Origin: Pegoplata infirma
Taxonomy: Eukaryota > Arthropoda > Insecta > Diptera > Anthomyiidae
Reading direction: 5' to 3'
Length of the DNA: 64,000 nt
NCBI GenBank assembly: GCA_963921195.1
Contig: OY992536.1
Coordinates: 324,029,038 to 324,093,037, forward strand
The notes beneath the pieces are model-generated. The model worked only from the letters and a program-made list of their open reading frames with translations. It was not told the DNA's origin and ran no database searches. A program made the translations under genes and the position numbers. Of this stretch, positions 32,833 to 45,300 are shown in pieces (within the stretch, counting starts at the first letter, position 1; each line of letters opens with the position of its first letter).

Positions 32833-33756
32833 CACTATAGGGAATTTTCTGGTATTTTCTGGCCAAAACTCCAAAAGTTGGGATATTGCCTCAAAATTTG
32901 GCAAGTTTATTTGGCGGTAAGTTTTAAGGCTCTGTATAAAAAATTGGCATGATCTGGCCTAATAAATCGTGTTTTTAATGCAATTTTATAATATAATATT
33001 GTCAATAATTTTTACATCCACGCCCACAAAAGGGGGCGGGCAAAAAAATAATTTTCCTAGTGCCTTTGGTCCAAGTGCAGGGCTTTGAGCTTCTTGTGGC
33101 GTATTTTTTTTAATTTTTAAGCAAATGTACAAAAAAAATGTAAAATATGGGATTTTGCGTAGCTAGACTAAGTTATTTAAGGGGGAGCTTTTTTTTACAT
33201 GTTCCAATTTTGCTCATTTACGAACTTGAACATCGTAAGACTATAAGACATATTCGTGCCAAACATCAGGTGGCTAGCTCTTTTGGTTTGGAGAGCATCG
33301 TGCATTCCCCAGACAGTCAAACCGACAGACGGTCGGACGGACATCACTAAATTTTTTTTCCCCATGGAGCCGCATGGCTTAGCGGATGAATACATCTTAC
33401 TCACAAAGAGTTTCCCAATATCTCATAGAGATATGGGAGTATGCAATTATATGCAAAAAAAGTAGCAGTCCACAAATAAATTTGGTTTAAAAAAGAAAAA
33501 AATTAATTAAATAGAAAAATTAAAAAAATATATAAATCAACATTTTAAACCTGTACTTTGTACAAAATATATTTATTTGCCCTATTGATAATTGAAATTA
33601 ATTTCAAAAGATTTTAATACAGGATTTTAAGTACGTTAAGGATTTACAGGATTTTAAGTACGTTAAATACTGTATAAATGGCATCCGAAAAAAGTTTTTT
33701 TGAACACATCAAAAATGGACTTTTGGCCAACAATTCCTTATAAATTCCCTATAGTG
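32833..33756. mobile_element. CACTA-ended element with 2-bp CG duplication
   Basis: Perfect 15-bp inverted ends CACTATAGGGAATTT, then GGCCAAAA in both arms. CG flanks both sides (32831-32832, 33757-33758), and excision restores the LINE frame SIGDGLMHLLPIDL. It holds a reversed family B Helitron fragment at about 33010-33350. Confidence 0.85.
33010..33350 (-). mobile_element. reversed family B Helitron fragment
   Basis: Contains CGCCCACAAAAGGGGGCGGG and GGTCGGACGGACATC, the complement of the family B interior. Confidence 0.6.
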
Positions 33757-34880
33757 CGCCGATAGAGTCGGCTGATGTTGTTCTCAAAGCGCCAGTGATA
33801 CTCCGTCCCATTTGCCGTTGAAGCTTCTGAAACAATTTAAGCGTCACATCCCTTTCGAGTGCCTTATACCGGACTTACTGTGCGATTCGCTATCTCGGTC
33901 GAAGTGAGTGACTACAAAATTTATACGTAAAACAAAAACAAAGAACTCAAATTTGTTTTTGTTTTACGTACAAAATTTCTAGTCACTCACTTTGTACGAC
34001 ATACTGAATCAGAGCATTAATCTCCATAGAGTAAGATTGGTCTTACGATTGAAGTATAAATTCAGTAAGTGACTTTAGGCTCTAGACCCCAGGTACTACC
34101 GAACATTGTTTTACACGCGTAATACGCGTTGTTTGCCTTTCTTAATATTTCCTCAGAGTTTTTGTTCCAGAAAAGCTTACTGTCCAAGAATACTCCAAGA
34201 AATTTGGCATGCTGTGATATTAGGATTTCAACTCCTCCCACTCGGACCTTTCTAAATTCCGGGATTTTGTATTTTCTTGTGAACAGGGCCATTTCTGTCT
34301 TCTGCGGGTTGACATTAAGTCCATTTTCTGAAGCTTTTTTCCACATAACCTTAGGAGAGCCCTCTAAAATCTCGGATAAAGTATCTAGATATTTGTCACA
34401 TGATAGAATAGATAGATACATCATCTGCGTATGCTATTGTTGTAGTTCATAAAGTTTTACGTTCCTTTAAATTGGGGTCCAACACCAGAAGCCAGAGCAT
34501 TGGTGATAGGACCCCACCTTGTGGTGTTTATCTAGTAGAGCAACGAGGTGTTTTTGCACAGCCCCATTCGGCCGTTATTTCTCGACATGAAAGCATTTGC
34601 TCTATCCATTTACTTAAACAACTGTTAGCCTTGTCCAAAGCCTTAACTATCATCTTTGTATTAACATTATTGAAAGCCCCTTCTATATCCAGAAATGCTG
34701 CAAGAGCAAATTCCTTATACTCCAGGGATATTTCCACTTTCTGTACAAGTAAATGAAGCGCAATCTCTATGGATTTACCCTGCTGGTAAGCATGCTGTGC
34801 ATCCGATAGAAAATTTGTACCTAAATGCTCTCTTATATATAGATCAATTATACTTTTTTACCCCAATTGGTTTTCTCAGG

Positions 34881-36329
34881 GTTTCTATACGATTTATTTC
34901 TCACTAAATTTTCTAGCTTTACTTTGAAACTTAAATATTTGTGATCCGAGCAAGAAGCCATTTTTTTGACTTTACGAAGGCAACATTTTTAGAAAAAAAC
35001 ATCAAAAATTTTTAAAGTGTTACCAGTTTTTTAGAAAAGAACACAAAAAGTGCATTTTTTTTCGAACAAGATTTTGATCATATGGTACGGCATCATTTTA
35101 TACACTAACACATGATCGAAATCTCGTTCGAACGAGATTTCACCGCAGGTGTGTGGGTATAAGACTCGAAACAGCCAAATCTAGTTTCTTTAAGTATTTT
35201 TTTTAATTACCTTTTAAATTTAGTACATCGATTACAATTCTTAATATCAACTCTTCTATACAAATAGTTTTTAACAAATAAATTTTGGCTCTTATTAAAA
35301 AGCTTTTGAGAGTTTATGTTAAGCAAAGAGTATAACAATAACATAAACAATCAACAGGTGGCCATTAGCTTTCACTTTTTTGTTTTGTAAACAAAAACAC
35401 AAAACACTCTTTAAAAGCTGTTATTTAAAAAGCTTTTATAATATTATAAGCTTTAGCGTTTGCGCCTAACGGTTTACTTTAGTTTACAGTTAAAAAGCTT
35501 TTTCAAAAGCTTTTTAATACTGCTAAAAACCAACTGACATAAATGTTGTAGGAAATTTTTAGTTCCTGTAAGTCTTTCAAATGCAAAAGTAAATTTTTAT
35601 TATTGTGTAAAATAGTTGTAATCGCATTAGTAAAATTAATAGAATTGTGGGAAGTTTATTAAACAATTAAACAATAATTAATAAATATTGTGAATTTAAC
35701 AAATTGTAAGTGAAATTAAAAGAGTGCTTTGGTAAAAAATTGAAATTGAAACTTATTTTTGTAGCAAAATATAAAAAAATATCCTTAAAATATTTATTTT
35801 CATGAGTGAAAAAAATACTTTTTTTTACATTGTGTGTGTATCCTTAAAGTTTTTTTTTTTTTTTTTGCCTTTTTCTGCAGAATACATACATGACCCTACT
35901 GCACTACATTTGAGTTAATACATTATACATATATGTACCTTATAAAAAAAAATTTTAAAAAAAAATCTATTTTAGAGAACAAAAAAATCCTTGATTAAAT
36001 TAAACATAAATCAAATTCATTGCATTTAAAAATTTCTAACATTGAACTTGAAAATGAATTGAAAAAAAATTGCACAAATTAAACACAACTGCATTTCGAA
36101 TATACCTAATTCACTTTTTTACATAGTATTGTTTTCAATTGCCCCCACCTTTATGTACCCTACTCTTTTTGATATAGGGTACATAACAGTTTTTTATGCC
36201 GTTTGTAACACAATAAAATATAAATTAAGCACCCCACAAAATACTATCAAATATTTATCTTTGTGATCCCTAACTCGCGAATTGTTGATGGTGAAGGTAG
36301 AATCAACTAGGTGCCAAACTTTAGTTGGG
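34881..36329. other. intergenic, no gene recognised
   Basis: AT-rich, several AAGCTTTT motifs. At 35065-35150 a short inverted repeat pairs CGAACAAGATTTTGATCAT with GATCGAAATCTCGTTCG. A promoter or 5' UTR exon of the guanylyl cyclase gene could lie here or further on, but nothing identifies one. Confidence 0.4.
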
Positions 36330-37803
36330 ACTGTCTCGTTTATGGGATCCTAGACCCATATATCGAAGCGTCACATGACAAAATGCCCTGCAGGAATAGC
36401 GTGTTTCTAGATACAAATTCACCTATCCCGTGACTGGTAAAAACGGTACATATCAATAAAATGCCCATCATGTGACAGATGAAAATTGGGCATAATCACA
36501 AAACTGTCTCAAAAATGCTTATTTTTTTCCAATTTTTACACTATTTCTGAAAAACAATTGACTATTCCTGAAGAACAAATCAGAACGAAAAAAATGTCTC
36601 TTGGACTACCAACGAAAAAAATGTCTCTTGGACTTAGAATACTTTTAAATTTTGTTCGGACTTAGTAAAAATTGGAAAAAAAAGATGCCTACTGTCTCCG
36701 GTCACAGTATAAGAATTTTTGAGACAGTTTTGTGCACTCAAAAAAAAAAAAAACTCTAATGTTAGCAAAAAAAGCTTGTAAACCTACAAGAAAATTTGCT
36801 GATTTCGAACCCACAATTTTTTTGCTAAAGTTAGCAAAAATGTTTTGCCAATAATTAGTTAACTAAATATTTTTTTTTTTTGAACTTAGTTCATACACAT
36901 CTGAGAACCCCATTGGGTTCGGACCCAATAGGTCCAGGCCCCGATGGGCCTAGACCTGGTTGGGTTCCTTTTAAATCGTCATAGTTTTTGATCCAAAATT
37001 TGTGTCCGTTTCGCTCTACCTTGCTTAGTTTTTGAGATACGTGATTATAGGGGACCACTGGGGTCTTGAGAATTAAAAAACTCGATAACTTCAAAAATAT
37101 TACTCGGAGAGCTTTTGACTATTTTGCGGTCTTGTTGTACGTGTTGAGAACTACAAAAATGCTTTTGGGCTTTTTGTTGTGTCGGCAATATTTACCGAGA
37201 TATGAGCATTTTAAAATTTTCGGGAATGCTAACTTTTTTGGATCCAAAGTTAGGGCCCATTAGGGTCCACACATGTGAAGAGGACCGGCGATACTATGTA
37301 AACCTACAAGAACCAAAAGCCCGAGAACCAAAAATGGCCTCCATTTTGCTCTATCTGGCTTAGTTTCCGAGATAGCGCCATTTTAAGTTTTCTGAAAATA
37401 AAAAAAAAATTACCATTTATTTTGCTAATATTAGCAAAAAATCTTGTAAAAATGTTGTCAACTCAATTTCAAATTTAGCAAAAGAAATTAGTTCAAAGTT
37501 TGTTTAAAATTGCTAATGTGCTAAATGAAGTTTACAAGAATTTTTTGCTAACATGCTAATCTCAACTAAAAATTTGCTAAAAGTTAGCTAACTAGCGTTA
37601 GCAAAAAAAAAATTAGTAAATCTACTAACGTATTTTTTTGAGTGTGATTAAGTCCAATTTTCATCTGTCACGTGATGGGCATTTTAGTAATATGTACCGT
37701 TTTTACCAGTCACGGGATAGGTGAATTAGGATCGAGTGACACGCTTTTCCCGCACGGTATTGATCAGTATCGTTTATGATCCCATAAACGATACTGATCA
37801 ATA
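36330..37803. mobile_element. palindromic element with long arms
   Basis: The arm around 36395-36495 (CACCTATCCCGTGACTGG, GATGAAAATTGGGCATAATC) is inverted at 37645-37750. The right edge is a near-perfect hairpin, 37758-37803, with 21-bp perfect arms and an ATCC loop. It holds a nested element at 36735-37644. Confidence 0.7.
36735..37644. mobile_element. nested CACTCAAAAAAA-ended element with 2-bp TG duplication
   Basis: Ends CACTCAAAAAAA and TTTTTTTGAGTG; TG flanks both sides. The left arm of the host palindrome reads GGCATAATCACAAAACTGTC, showing the empty site in reverse. The interior has TTAGCAAAAAA-type repeats. Confidence 0.8.
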
Positions 37804-37806
37804 CAA

Positions 37807-38048
37807 CCCAGCAAAATTTTCTGTTCCAAATAATCGGTTCCAGAACGCATCAAACTACCCTGCAACCGGTTCTACTTAACATTCCAGAATCAATGATTTT
37901 TGTTTGAAATTGTCCCGAAAGTAATCGTTTTTTAGAGCAAGTAGTTTTTTTGAAAAATACTTTTACATAGAAAATTTTGTTTTGATTACCGTAGAATATA
38001 TTCAAGAATCTATTGAACCAGGAATTTGTTCTAAAAAATTTTCCTGGG
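37807..38048. mobile_element. CCCAGCAAAATTTT-ended MITE
   Basis: Left CCCAGCAAAATTTTCTG; right AAAATTTTCCTGGG. It shares ends and inner motifs (GGTTCCAGAAC, CCGGTTCTA) with 39778-40074. Confidence 0.65.
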
Positions 38049-38187
38049 AATCAATACATCCCCTGAATATTGGGTAAATTAAAATAAAAAAACTGGTAAA
38101 CCGATTTTGGATCTGTTTTCCCCAGTTTTTAGAGAATTTAAAACTCTAGTCTGTGACGTAGAGACTTTTCTTAGGTATTCTTAAATG

Positions 38188-39057
38188 CAGCGACGTATCC
38201 AGGATTTTGAAAATGGGGGGGCACAACTCCCAGAATTTTTTTTGTCATCGCCTTTTTATTTTTAACTGGATTTTTTTACATTAAAAAGTTTGAATCTACG
38301 AATTTTCATTTGAAAACCAACATTTTTGATGAAAATAATGTCTGACAAATTCTCAGATTCAGAGTTTTTTTTTAAGAAACGGTTCTTGGAAACAATATGT
38401 AACCTAAAAGTGTCACCTTCAGAAATGTTACATTGGAATTGGCATTTGCGATAATATAAAAATTAAGCACTTTTAGCAAAAATCCATTGAATTGCAAAAA
38501 ATGAGAAAATTTTTTTCCAAAATCAAAATATATGAACTAAAGAGAGTTTAACCTCCTTATTCCAAATCTTCTTACCAAACTTTTTAAGCGTATGGATTTT
38601 TTTTCGATATTCGCGTTCGATATATTGAACGCTCCTTTTTGTGGACCTACTGCTACGTATTCGTAAGTTAGCGCGTTCCATTTTCAAAACATTCAAGTTT
38701 TAAAATTAAAAAAAAAAAATCTTTTTATTGCATCACGTAAGAATTATAAGTGAGTGCCATATGAAAAAATTTATTAAAATCTAAAAATGTTTTTATAGAA
38801 AAAACTTTTCAGAATCTAAGAATTTCCTATACAAATATTGTAGTTTAAAAATTTTTTATAGAAATTTATTTTTATGACCTGACACATAATTTTTATTAGA
38901 TAAAACCAATATTAAGTGTCTTTAAACATATTTTACAATATTTCGATTTTTTTTATTTTTTAATTTTTTTGAAAATTTTTAATTAAATTTTCAAAATTTT
39001 CAAATCGAAAAGGGGGGGGCACGTGCCCCCTGTGCCCAACCCCTGTATACGTCCATG
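38188..39057. mobile_element. hAT-like element upstream of the cyclase gene
   Basis: Left end CAGCGACGTATCCAGG and inward right end CATGGACGTATACAGG, both leading to G-runs with GGCAC. Perfect 8-bp TSD CTTAAATG (38180-38187, 39058-39065). No coding. Confidence 0.92.
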
Positions 39058-39193
39058 CTTAAATGTTTTATGTTTAACCTTATATATTTCTTACAAAAAT
39101 TCAAAAATTTAATAGGATTTTTAATTCTCTGGAAACTGGAAAAAACGGATTCCCACAAAATTGTGTATTTCTAGTGTATTAAATGATAGCTTT

Positions 39194-39218
39194 CGACCGA
39201 CTATTTCTTACTTGTTTT
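39194..39218 (+). mobile_element. 3' end remnant of a family A Helitron
   Basis: GACCGACTATTTCTTACTTG followed by TTTT sits about 45 bases before a splice acceptor of the cyclase 5' UTR. Confidence 0.55.
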
Positions 39219-39340
39219 ATTTTTGTTGTTGTTACACTTCTCAATTACTTTTTGTTTTTTTTTAGATTTCCTTGCCTAGCTGTCTGTTTGTCAGCCTTTT
39301 CAAGTGGACCTCTTGAAGACATTCATCTTTGTACATTACA

Positions 39341-42300
39341 ATGGCTTGTCCTTACTTTCGTCGCACAGAATCATTGTCACGTCAACCCTCAGTCGTTGCA
39401 GAACCTTCTGGCACTTGGACCTTGGAAGATGAGGAACAACCAGATGATGCTTTAACTTTGACTCATTTGCAAATGGCCATACAGCTGTTAACAGCTCCTT
39501 CGGTAGGAAAATGCAATTAAGTATTTTTTAAATTAAGTCATTAATTAAATTTGTGTTCTCTTTAGAATGAGGATTTGAATACAGCTGTAACATCTTTAAT
39601 TTCAAAATACAATCAAAGTTGGCCAAATATTTCCAAATTGTAAGTATGGGTATTAATATGACCGCTTCATTATTGAAAGACATTTCAAAAACTGATATTT
39701 ACAAAATCCTCAACAATATCTGATAGTTTCCAAGAAACTTGTCAACTCAGTCCCAGTCTCGTGTGGTCCCAGCAAAATTTTTGGTTGCAAATAACCGTTT
39801 GTGGAACAACATCTACTTCCCTAGAACCTGTTCTAATTTTTATTCAACACCCGATTCTTTTCATATTGGGATTGTCCTAAAAGCAACAGGTGTTTGTGAG
39901 TAAAATGAGAACATATTTTTGTTCTTCGGAATCGGTGCTAGAAGTAAAATTTGGAACAGAAGTGAGAATTAAAGAAATATTTTGAATTGCATTAATTTAT
40001 TAGACTATATGATTACCGAAGAACCTGTTCTAGAACAAGTGTTGTCAGAATCGGTTCTGAAAAATTTTCCTGGGGTATACCCCAGTCGATCACGTATTGT
40101 GTTAAAAGAAAGCTTTGATTTTTTGTCAACCTATCCTTTTAAAAAAATCAAAAAATGTGTAAATTGACGAGAACGCTTTGGGTGGTAGAGGGTTGAACCT
40201 TCTTCCTAAAGATAAATTTTTCCAAATTCATTTATTATTTATTATAAGATTATTAGATTTTTTATTTTTTTTAAGCATTTAATGTATGCCACACAAACTT
40301 AAAACCTTGACGACCCCTATTGAAATTTTATGCAAAAAATTCGTAAAAACATTTCAACCCTTTAAATGCACGTTCAAGTGGACTTCTATGAGTTTTCGTT
40401 AAAAAAGGACTACACTTACCCCTTAAAATTAGCGATAGAGGGGTTTTTTCAAGGGGAGATCAAGCCCTTACGGCTAACACTTTTTTGTGACAAGATAAAT
40501 TTAAATAAAACTCTGTTAAATCTTCCTAAGGAACATTACAATAGAGGATGGAGAAGCCAGTCTTTTATCTTCAGAATTAATAAATTCCCTGTCTAAGAAC
40601 CGTCTTTCGATTCCACAAATTGCGATTTTGGATTGTCGTAGACCCCTGGATTGTCCCACAAGTTTTAGAAGTCTGTCATTTTAAAAACCCTAATCATAGG
40701 ACATTTCTGATTCGTCAGTATAGTAGTTAAGGCTTCTAGAGTCCACAGATGGTCCACCTTCATCCCAATCTTGTCTACTCAGTATCACGATCTCAAATTT
40801 CCGTCAGAAGCTAGGCTCAGAGTTTATCCTTTCTGAGGGCATATCCAAGTTTTCCCTGCTTCCAATTAAAGATTATTGGAGTGACCGCTTAAGTTGCAAG
40901 GGGCAGAGTAATCGATATTCATCCTACGCGCAGCCATAGTTGCCGTACATAGTAGCCGAGTGTAGGAGGATAAATCCTCCACGTTTTATAGAGAACACAG
41001 AAGGAATTGAAAACGAAAGTCAATCAACAAAAACGCGGATTCAATTAATTTTTTAATTGAAACTCCTCCGATAAAGAAAATTGTTATATCAATCATCAAA
41101 TTGTAGGTGATTAATTGATTTTTATTTCAATTAATAATTTTTTTCGATTTTGATTAAAAGTTTGATCAATTTTTTATTTAAAGTCAATTAAAATAATGAT
41201 TGATTTAACAAATGAATTTCAAGCTTATGGAAAAATTATGAAGAAATTCATATTTTTTGCTTTCCAATATGTTGCCGACAATAAAAAAAGTAAAACCCTA
41301 GTATAAAGTATATTTTTGAACTAATGTATTCAAATAAATTGAAGCGAAAAAAATCTGGTATGTTGAAAATTTGTAATTTGATAGTTAAAGAAAATAACAA
41401 AAATGTTGATCAAAACAATAATTGACTCATTTAAATTTTGTTGATCAATAGATTTAATTGAAATTTTTTAGCCAATAATTTTTTGTGTGAACTTCTTACG
41501 AACAAAACTTTTTATTGAAGGAACTCAAAACTGATAACAGAAAATCGGTTTCCAGACTAAAAACAGATCATAACGGACTTCTAAGACTACTTGTTCTCAC
41601 GTAAAACATCAGCAGACACTTACATAAAGAGAGATCGGCACTATAAGAGCTTAAAATATTTTCCTGTTCATTTTCCACATGGAAATTATGTTTAGCTTTC
41701 CATTCAAATATCACTTAAGTCTCAAACTCTATTTTCATTTTCAGGCGCATTGATTTAGCAACTTTAAAAACTGTTCCAAATTATGATTATTTGGCTGACA
41801 TTCAAGATATTCTCTTGGAAATGGATGAATCAAGTGCAAGTGAAATACTAGTGCTATTAGGAGAAGAACTAATAATATCATGCTGTACGGGAATCATTGA
41901 ACGTGCTTTTCGCTGTTTAGGAACAGAGCTGCAAGAATTTTTGGGATCACTAGATGGTGTTTACGATGTATTAAAATTTCAAGAGGTAAGTACACATAAA
42001 AACTTATCGTCGATTGTCCTTCTGGAAGTTAAATTTTTACCGCGATATTTTAAAGCGCTCTCCAAACCGCTAAATTGTTTAAAAATATAACTAAATCATC
42101 TTGCAGGCCAGTTAAAGTTGTGCTTTTTATTATTCTTCTTGAATATCTCGTTTATTTCTATTCCATTTTGTAGGAGGAAGATTGCAGTGATACTGGATTT
42201 GTGTGCGCCGGTGATGGTGAACTTATTTTCACTTCCGAACGTCCTGTTATAGCCTGGTTGTTACTGGGTTCTTTAAAAGCTTTGACACGCATGCTTTTCA

Positions 42301-45300
42301 ATGTTCAAGTTAATATTAAAATCGAACCGGTCGAGGGTGATAATCGTCGTTATCGTTATTTATTTTCATTGGCTAAAGATCATGTACGTGAAATTCCGGT
42401 CGTTAAACCGGATGATGCTCCCGCGCAACGCAGCAATTCTACAAATGCTGCGGATTTATCAATGAATTCAAGTTCTTTCTGTAAAGCTTTTCCGTGGCAT
42501 TTTATAATGAATGAAGATCTTGAATTGGTGCAATTGGGTTAGTAACTTGTGAAATTAAAAAATTTCCAACTACTTTATATTTATTTATTGTTTTCTATTA
42601 AGGTCGAGGCTTTAGCAAATTGTACAAGCCGTATCTTGCTGACTATGGTTGTTTGGCTGCCACCTATTTTGATTTTAAACGTCCCATAGGTTTAACATTG
42701 TCATTTCGTGACATTGTTCGCCGTACTTATACACCATTTTTAATTAAATTAAAGAGTCCTCCTGATGTTCAGGAATTTACAGCAAAGGTAAGTTTGTATT
42801 AAATGAAGGTTAAGCCTCAAGTTAAATATTCAATAACATTACAATGTGCGGTTCACACTTGCTGTTTTTGAGTGTTCCAGAGTGAGGCGTTTAAACAAGT
42901 CTTTGTTCTGTATCTCTTACGTTTTTATTCTGTTAGTGGTGTTTTTTTTTAAACAACTTGTTTAGGGTCGTAAGTGTGAACCCCATGTAATGTTAAGTTT
43001 CCAATGTATACAAAAATACATGTTTTTGCAAAACATGTTGTAACAGAAGTATTACTCAATTGTAAAAGCATAAAGAGAACAACAACATCATTTGTGAAAA
43101 CATGTATTTTTGAATGCAGTGGACCCATAACATTAAAACGCCCAGACACTTAAACTTAATTTTGGGCAGTAGAATCCATTGTCATTCTCCGTTTTGATCG
43201 TACAGTTCTGCAGTATACACAGTTTTGCAACCCTAAATTCCGTAGCTCGAATACTAAGCCAGGTTGTGTGAAACTGATAAATTTTTGGATCAAAATCAAT
43301 GGCGATTTTTACAGGACCCAGCAGGGTCGAATAAAATAAAGATCCACTAAAGTTGGATTTTTACCAGTGATGAGGGGGTAAAAAGTGTACTTTCGGTACT
43401 TTTTATATTTCCTGAAATAATGGCCATAGAAACTTGCAATTTGGAACGTAGGTTAACCTCCCGGAATGATTAACTATAGCTGCGTTTTTGCAATTTTTTA
43501 TTCTAAGGGGATAAAATTGGTAAAAAAGTGTACTTTTTGTATGTACTTTGTTTCTAAAATAATGGCCATAGAAACATGAAATTGGAATATAGGATTCTTC
43601 GGTTGAAAAAAAACATTCTGGAAAAAGTACTTTAAAAGTACATTCTGAAAGTGTACTTTTTGTACTTATTTTTATTTCTTGAAATAGTGGTCATAGAAAT
43701 TTAAAATTTGGTATATAGTATGCTTTGGTGAAAAAAAAATTACATTCTGAAAAAAAGTACTTTATGAAAACTCGGTTTCCAAGGGGACAAAAGGAGTATA
43801 AAGGTGTACATTTGATACTTTTTCATATATCATGAAATAATGATCAACACTGACTTGAAGTTTGGAATGTAGGATCCTTCGGTGAAAAAAAGTGATATTT
43901 TTTTATATAGCCCAAATAATGGTTTTAGAAACTTGAAATTTGGAATATGAAATTCTTCAGTGAAAAAAACATTCTGGAAAAAGTACTTTTAGAAAAATTC
44001 GTTTCTTGGGGGGTACTTTTGGTACTTTTAATATTTCACTTGATATTTAGAATGAAGGTTCCTTCGGTGAAAACTCACATTCGGAAAAAAGTACTTTTTT
44101 GAAATTCCGTTTCTTAGTGGCAAAAAGTGTACTTTTGGTACTTTTAATATTTCCTGAAATAATGAGCCTAGATACTTGAAATTTGGGAATAGGTACTTTT
44201 TGGAAATTCCGTTTCTTAGCGGGGTTAAAATTGTACTTTTCGAACCATTAAAATTTCCTTTCGGTCAAAAAACATTATAGAAAATTTGTGTTGTTAGGTT
44301 GGTAAACAAATTGTACGATTTGTACTTTTATTATTTCCTGAAGTAATGATACTAGAACTTGGAAAAGGTCCCGGAAAAAGTACTTTTTGGAAATTCCGGT
44401 GTTTAAATAAAAGTGTACTTTTAATATTTCTTGAAATAATGATTATAGATAGGTACATAAAATTCGGAATGTAGGATACTTGGCACAAAAGACCCAAAGG
44501 GGTCGCAGTGAAGGCCGTAAGAGCTAGATCTCACCTTGAATAAAAATACTTCGGTGAAAAAAACATTTTTTTTTTCGAAATTCTGTTTTTTAACGGAAAA
44601 TTTTAATTTGGAATCAAGGACCCTTCGGGAAAAAAACATTTTGGTAATAGTAGTTTTTAAAAATTCCATTTCTTAGCGGGGTTAAAAATAAAAGTGTGCT
44701 TTAAACAACTCCTGAAACAAAATCCTAGATACTTAAAATTTAGAATGTAGGCTCTTTTGGTTAAAAAAAAACATTCCGGAAAAAGTACTTTTTGGAAATT
44801 CCGTTTCCAAAGGTGTAAAAAAGTGCACTTTTTGTACTTTTTATATTCCCAAAGTAGTGGTCCTAGAAATTTTAAATTTTGAATCAAGGATCCTTCAGTG
44901 AAAAAAAAAAATATTCTACACCTTTTCCAATTGTATTTCAGAAATTATCAATTGTATTTCAGAAATTATCAATTGTATTTCAGAAGTTATCAATGCTATT
45001 TCAGAATTTAATAATTGTATTTCAGATATTATCAATTGAATTTCAGAATTTATCAATTGTATTTCAGAAATTATCAATTGTATTTCAGAAACTAACCATT
45101 GTAAAACAATTGAAAATTTCTAAAATACAATTGATAATTTCTGAAATGCAATTGTAAATGGTGTAGAAAAGTACTTTTTAGTAATTCCGTGCCTAACAGG
45201 GGCAATAAAGTGTACTTTTAGTACTTTTTTAGTTGCTGAAATAATAGTCTTTGAAGCTTGAAATTTTGAATGTAGAATCCTGCGGTGAAAAATCATTTTA

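Larger units (their letters stand above)
31424..34880 (-). pseudogene. decayed non-LTR retrotransposon (RT + RNase H, I/LOA-like)
   Basis: Read from high to low coordinates: a reverse transcriptase fragment near 34737-34528 (LAAFLDIEGAFNNV), the RT palm/thumb near 34424-34062 (TEMALFTRKYKIPEF, KFLGVFLDSKLFWNK), a connection piece at 33770 and 32822-32586 (HLLPIDLF, NFGHSNI), an RNase H remnant at 32565-32377 (FQAEIATISKA), and a C-terminal zinc-knuckle-like stretch at 31708-31427 (CKRCETPG, EHILCHCLAL). The 5' part is missing, with stops and frameshifts. Two DNA transposons split it (31803-32391, 32833-33756); their removal restores reading across both junctions. Its 3' end stops at TTAGGTTAGCTTAGGG, like the tail of the LINE at 62098. 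The RT and RNase H combination fits the I/LOA group. Confidence 0.85.
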
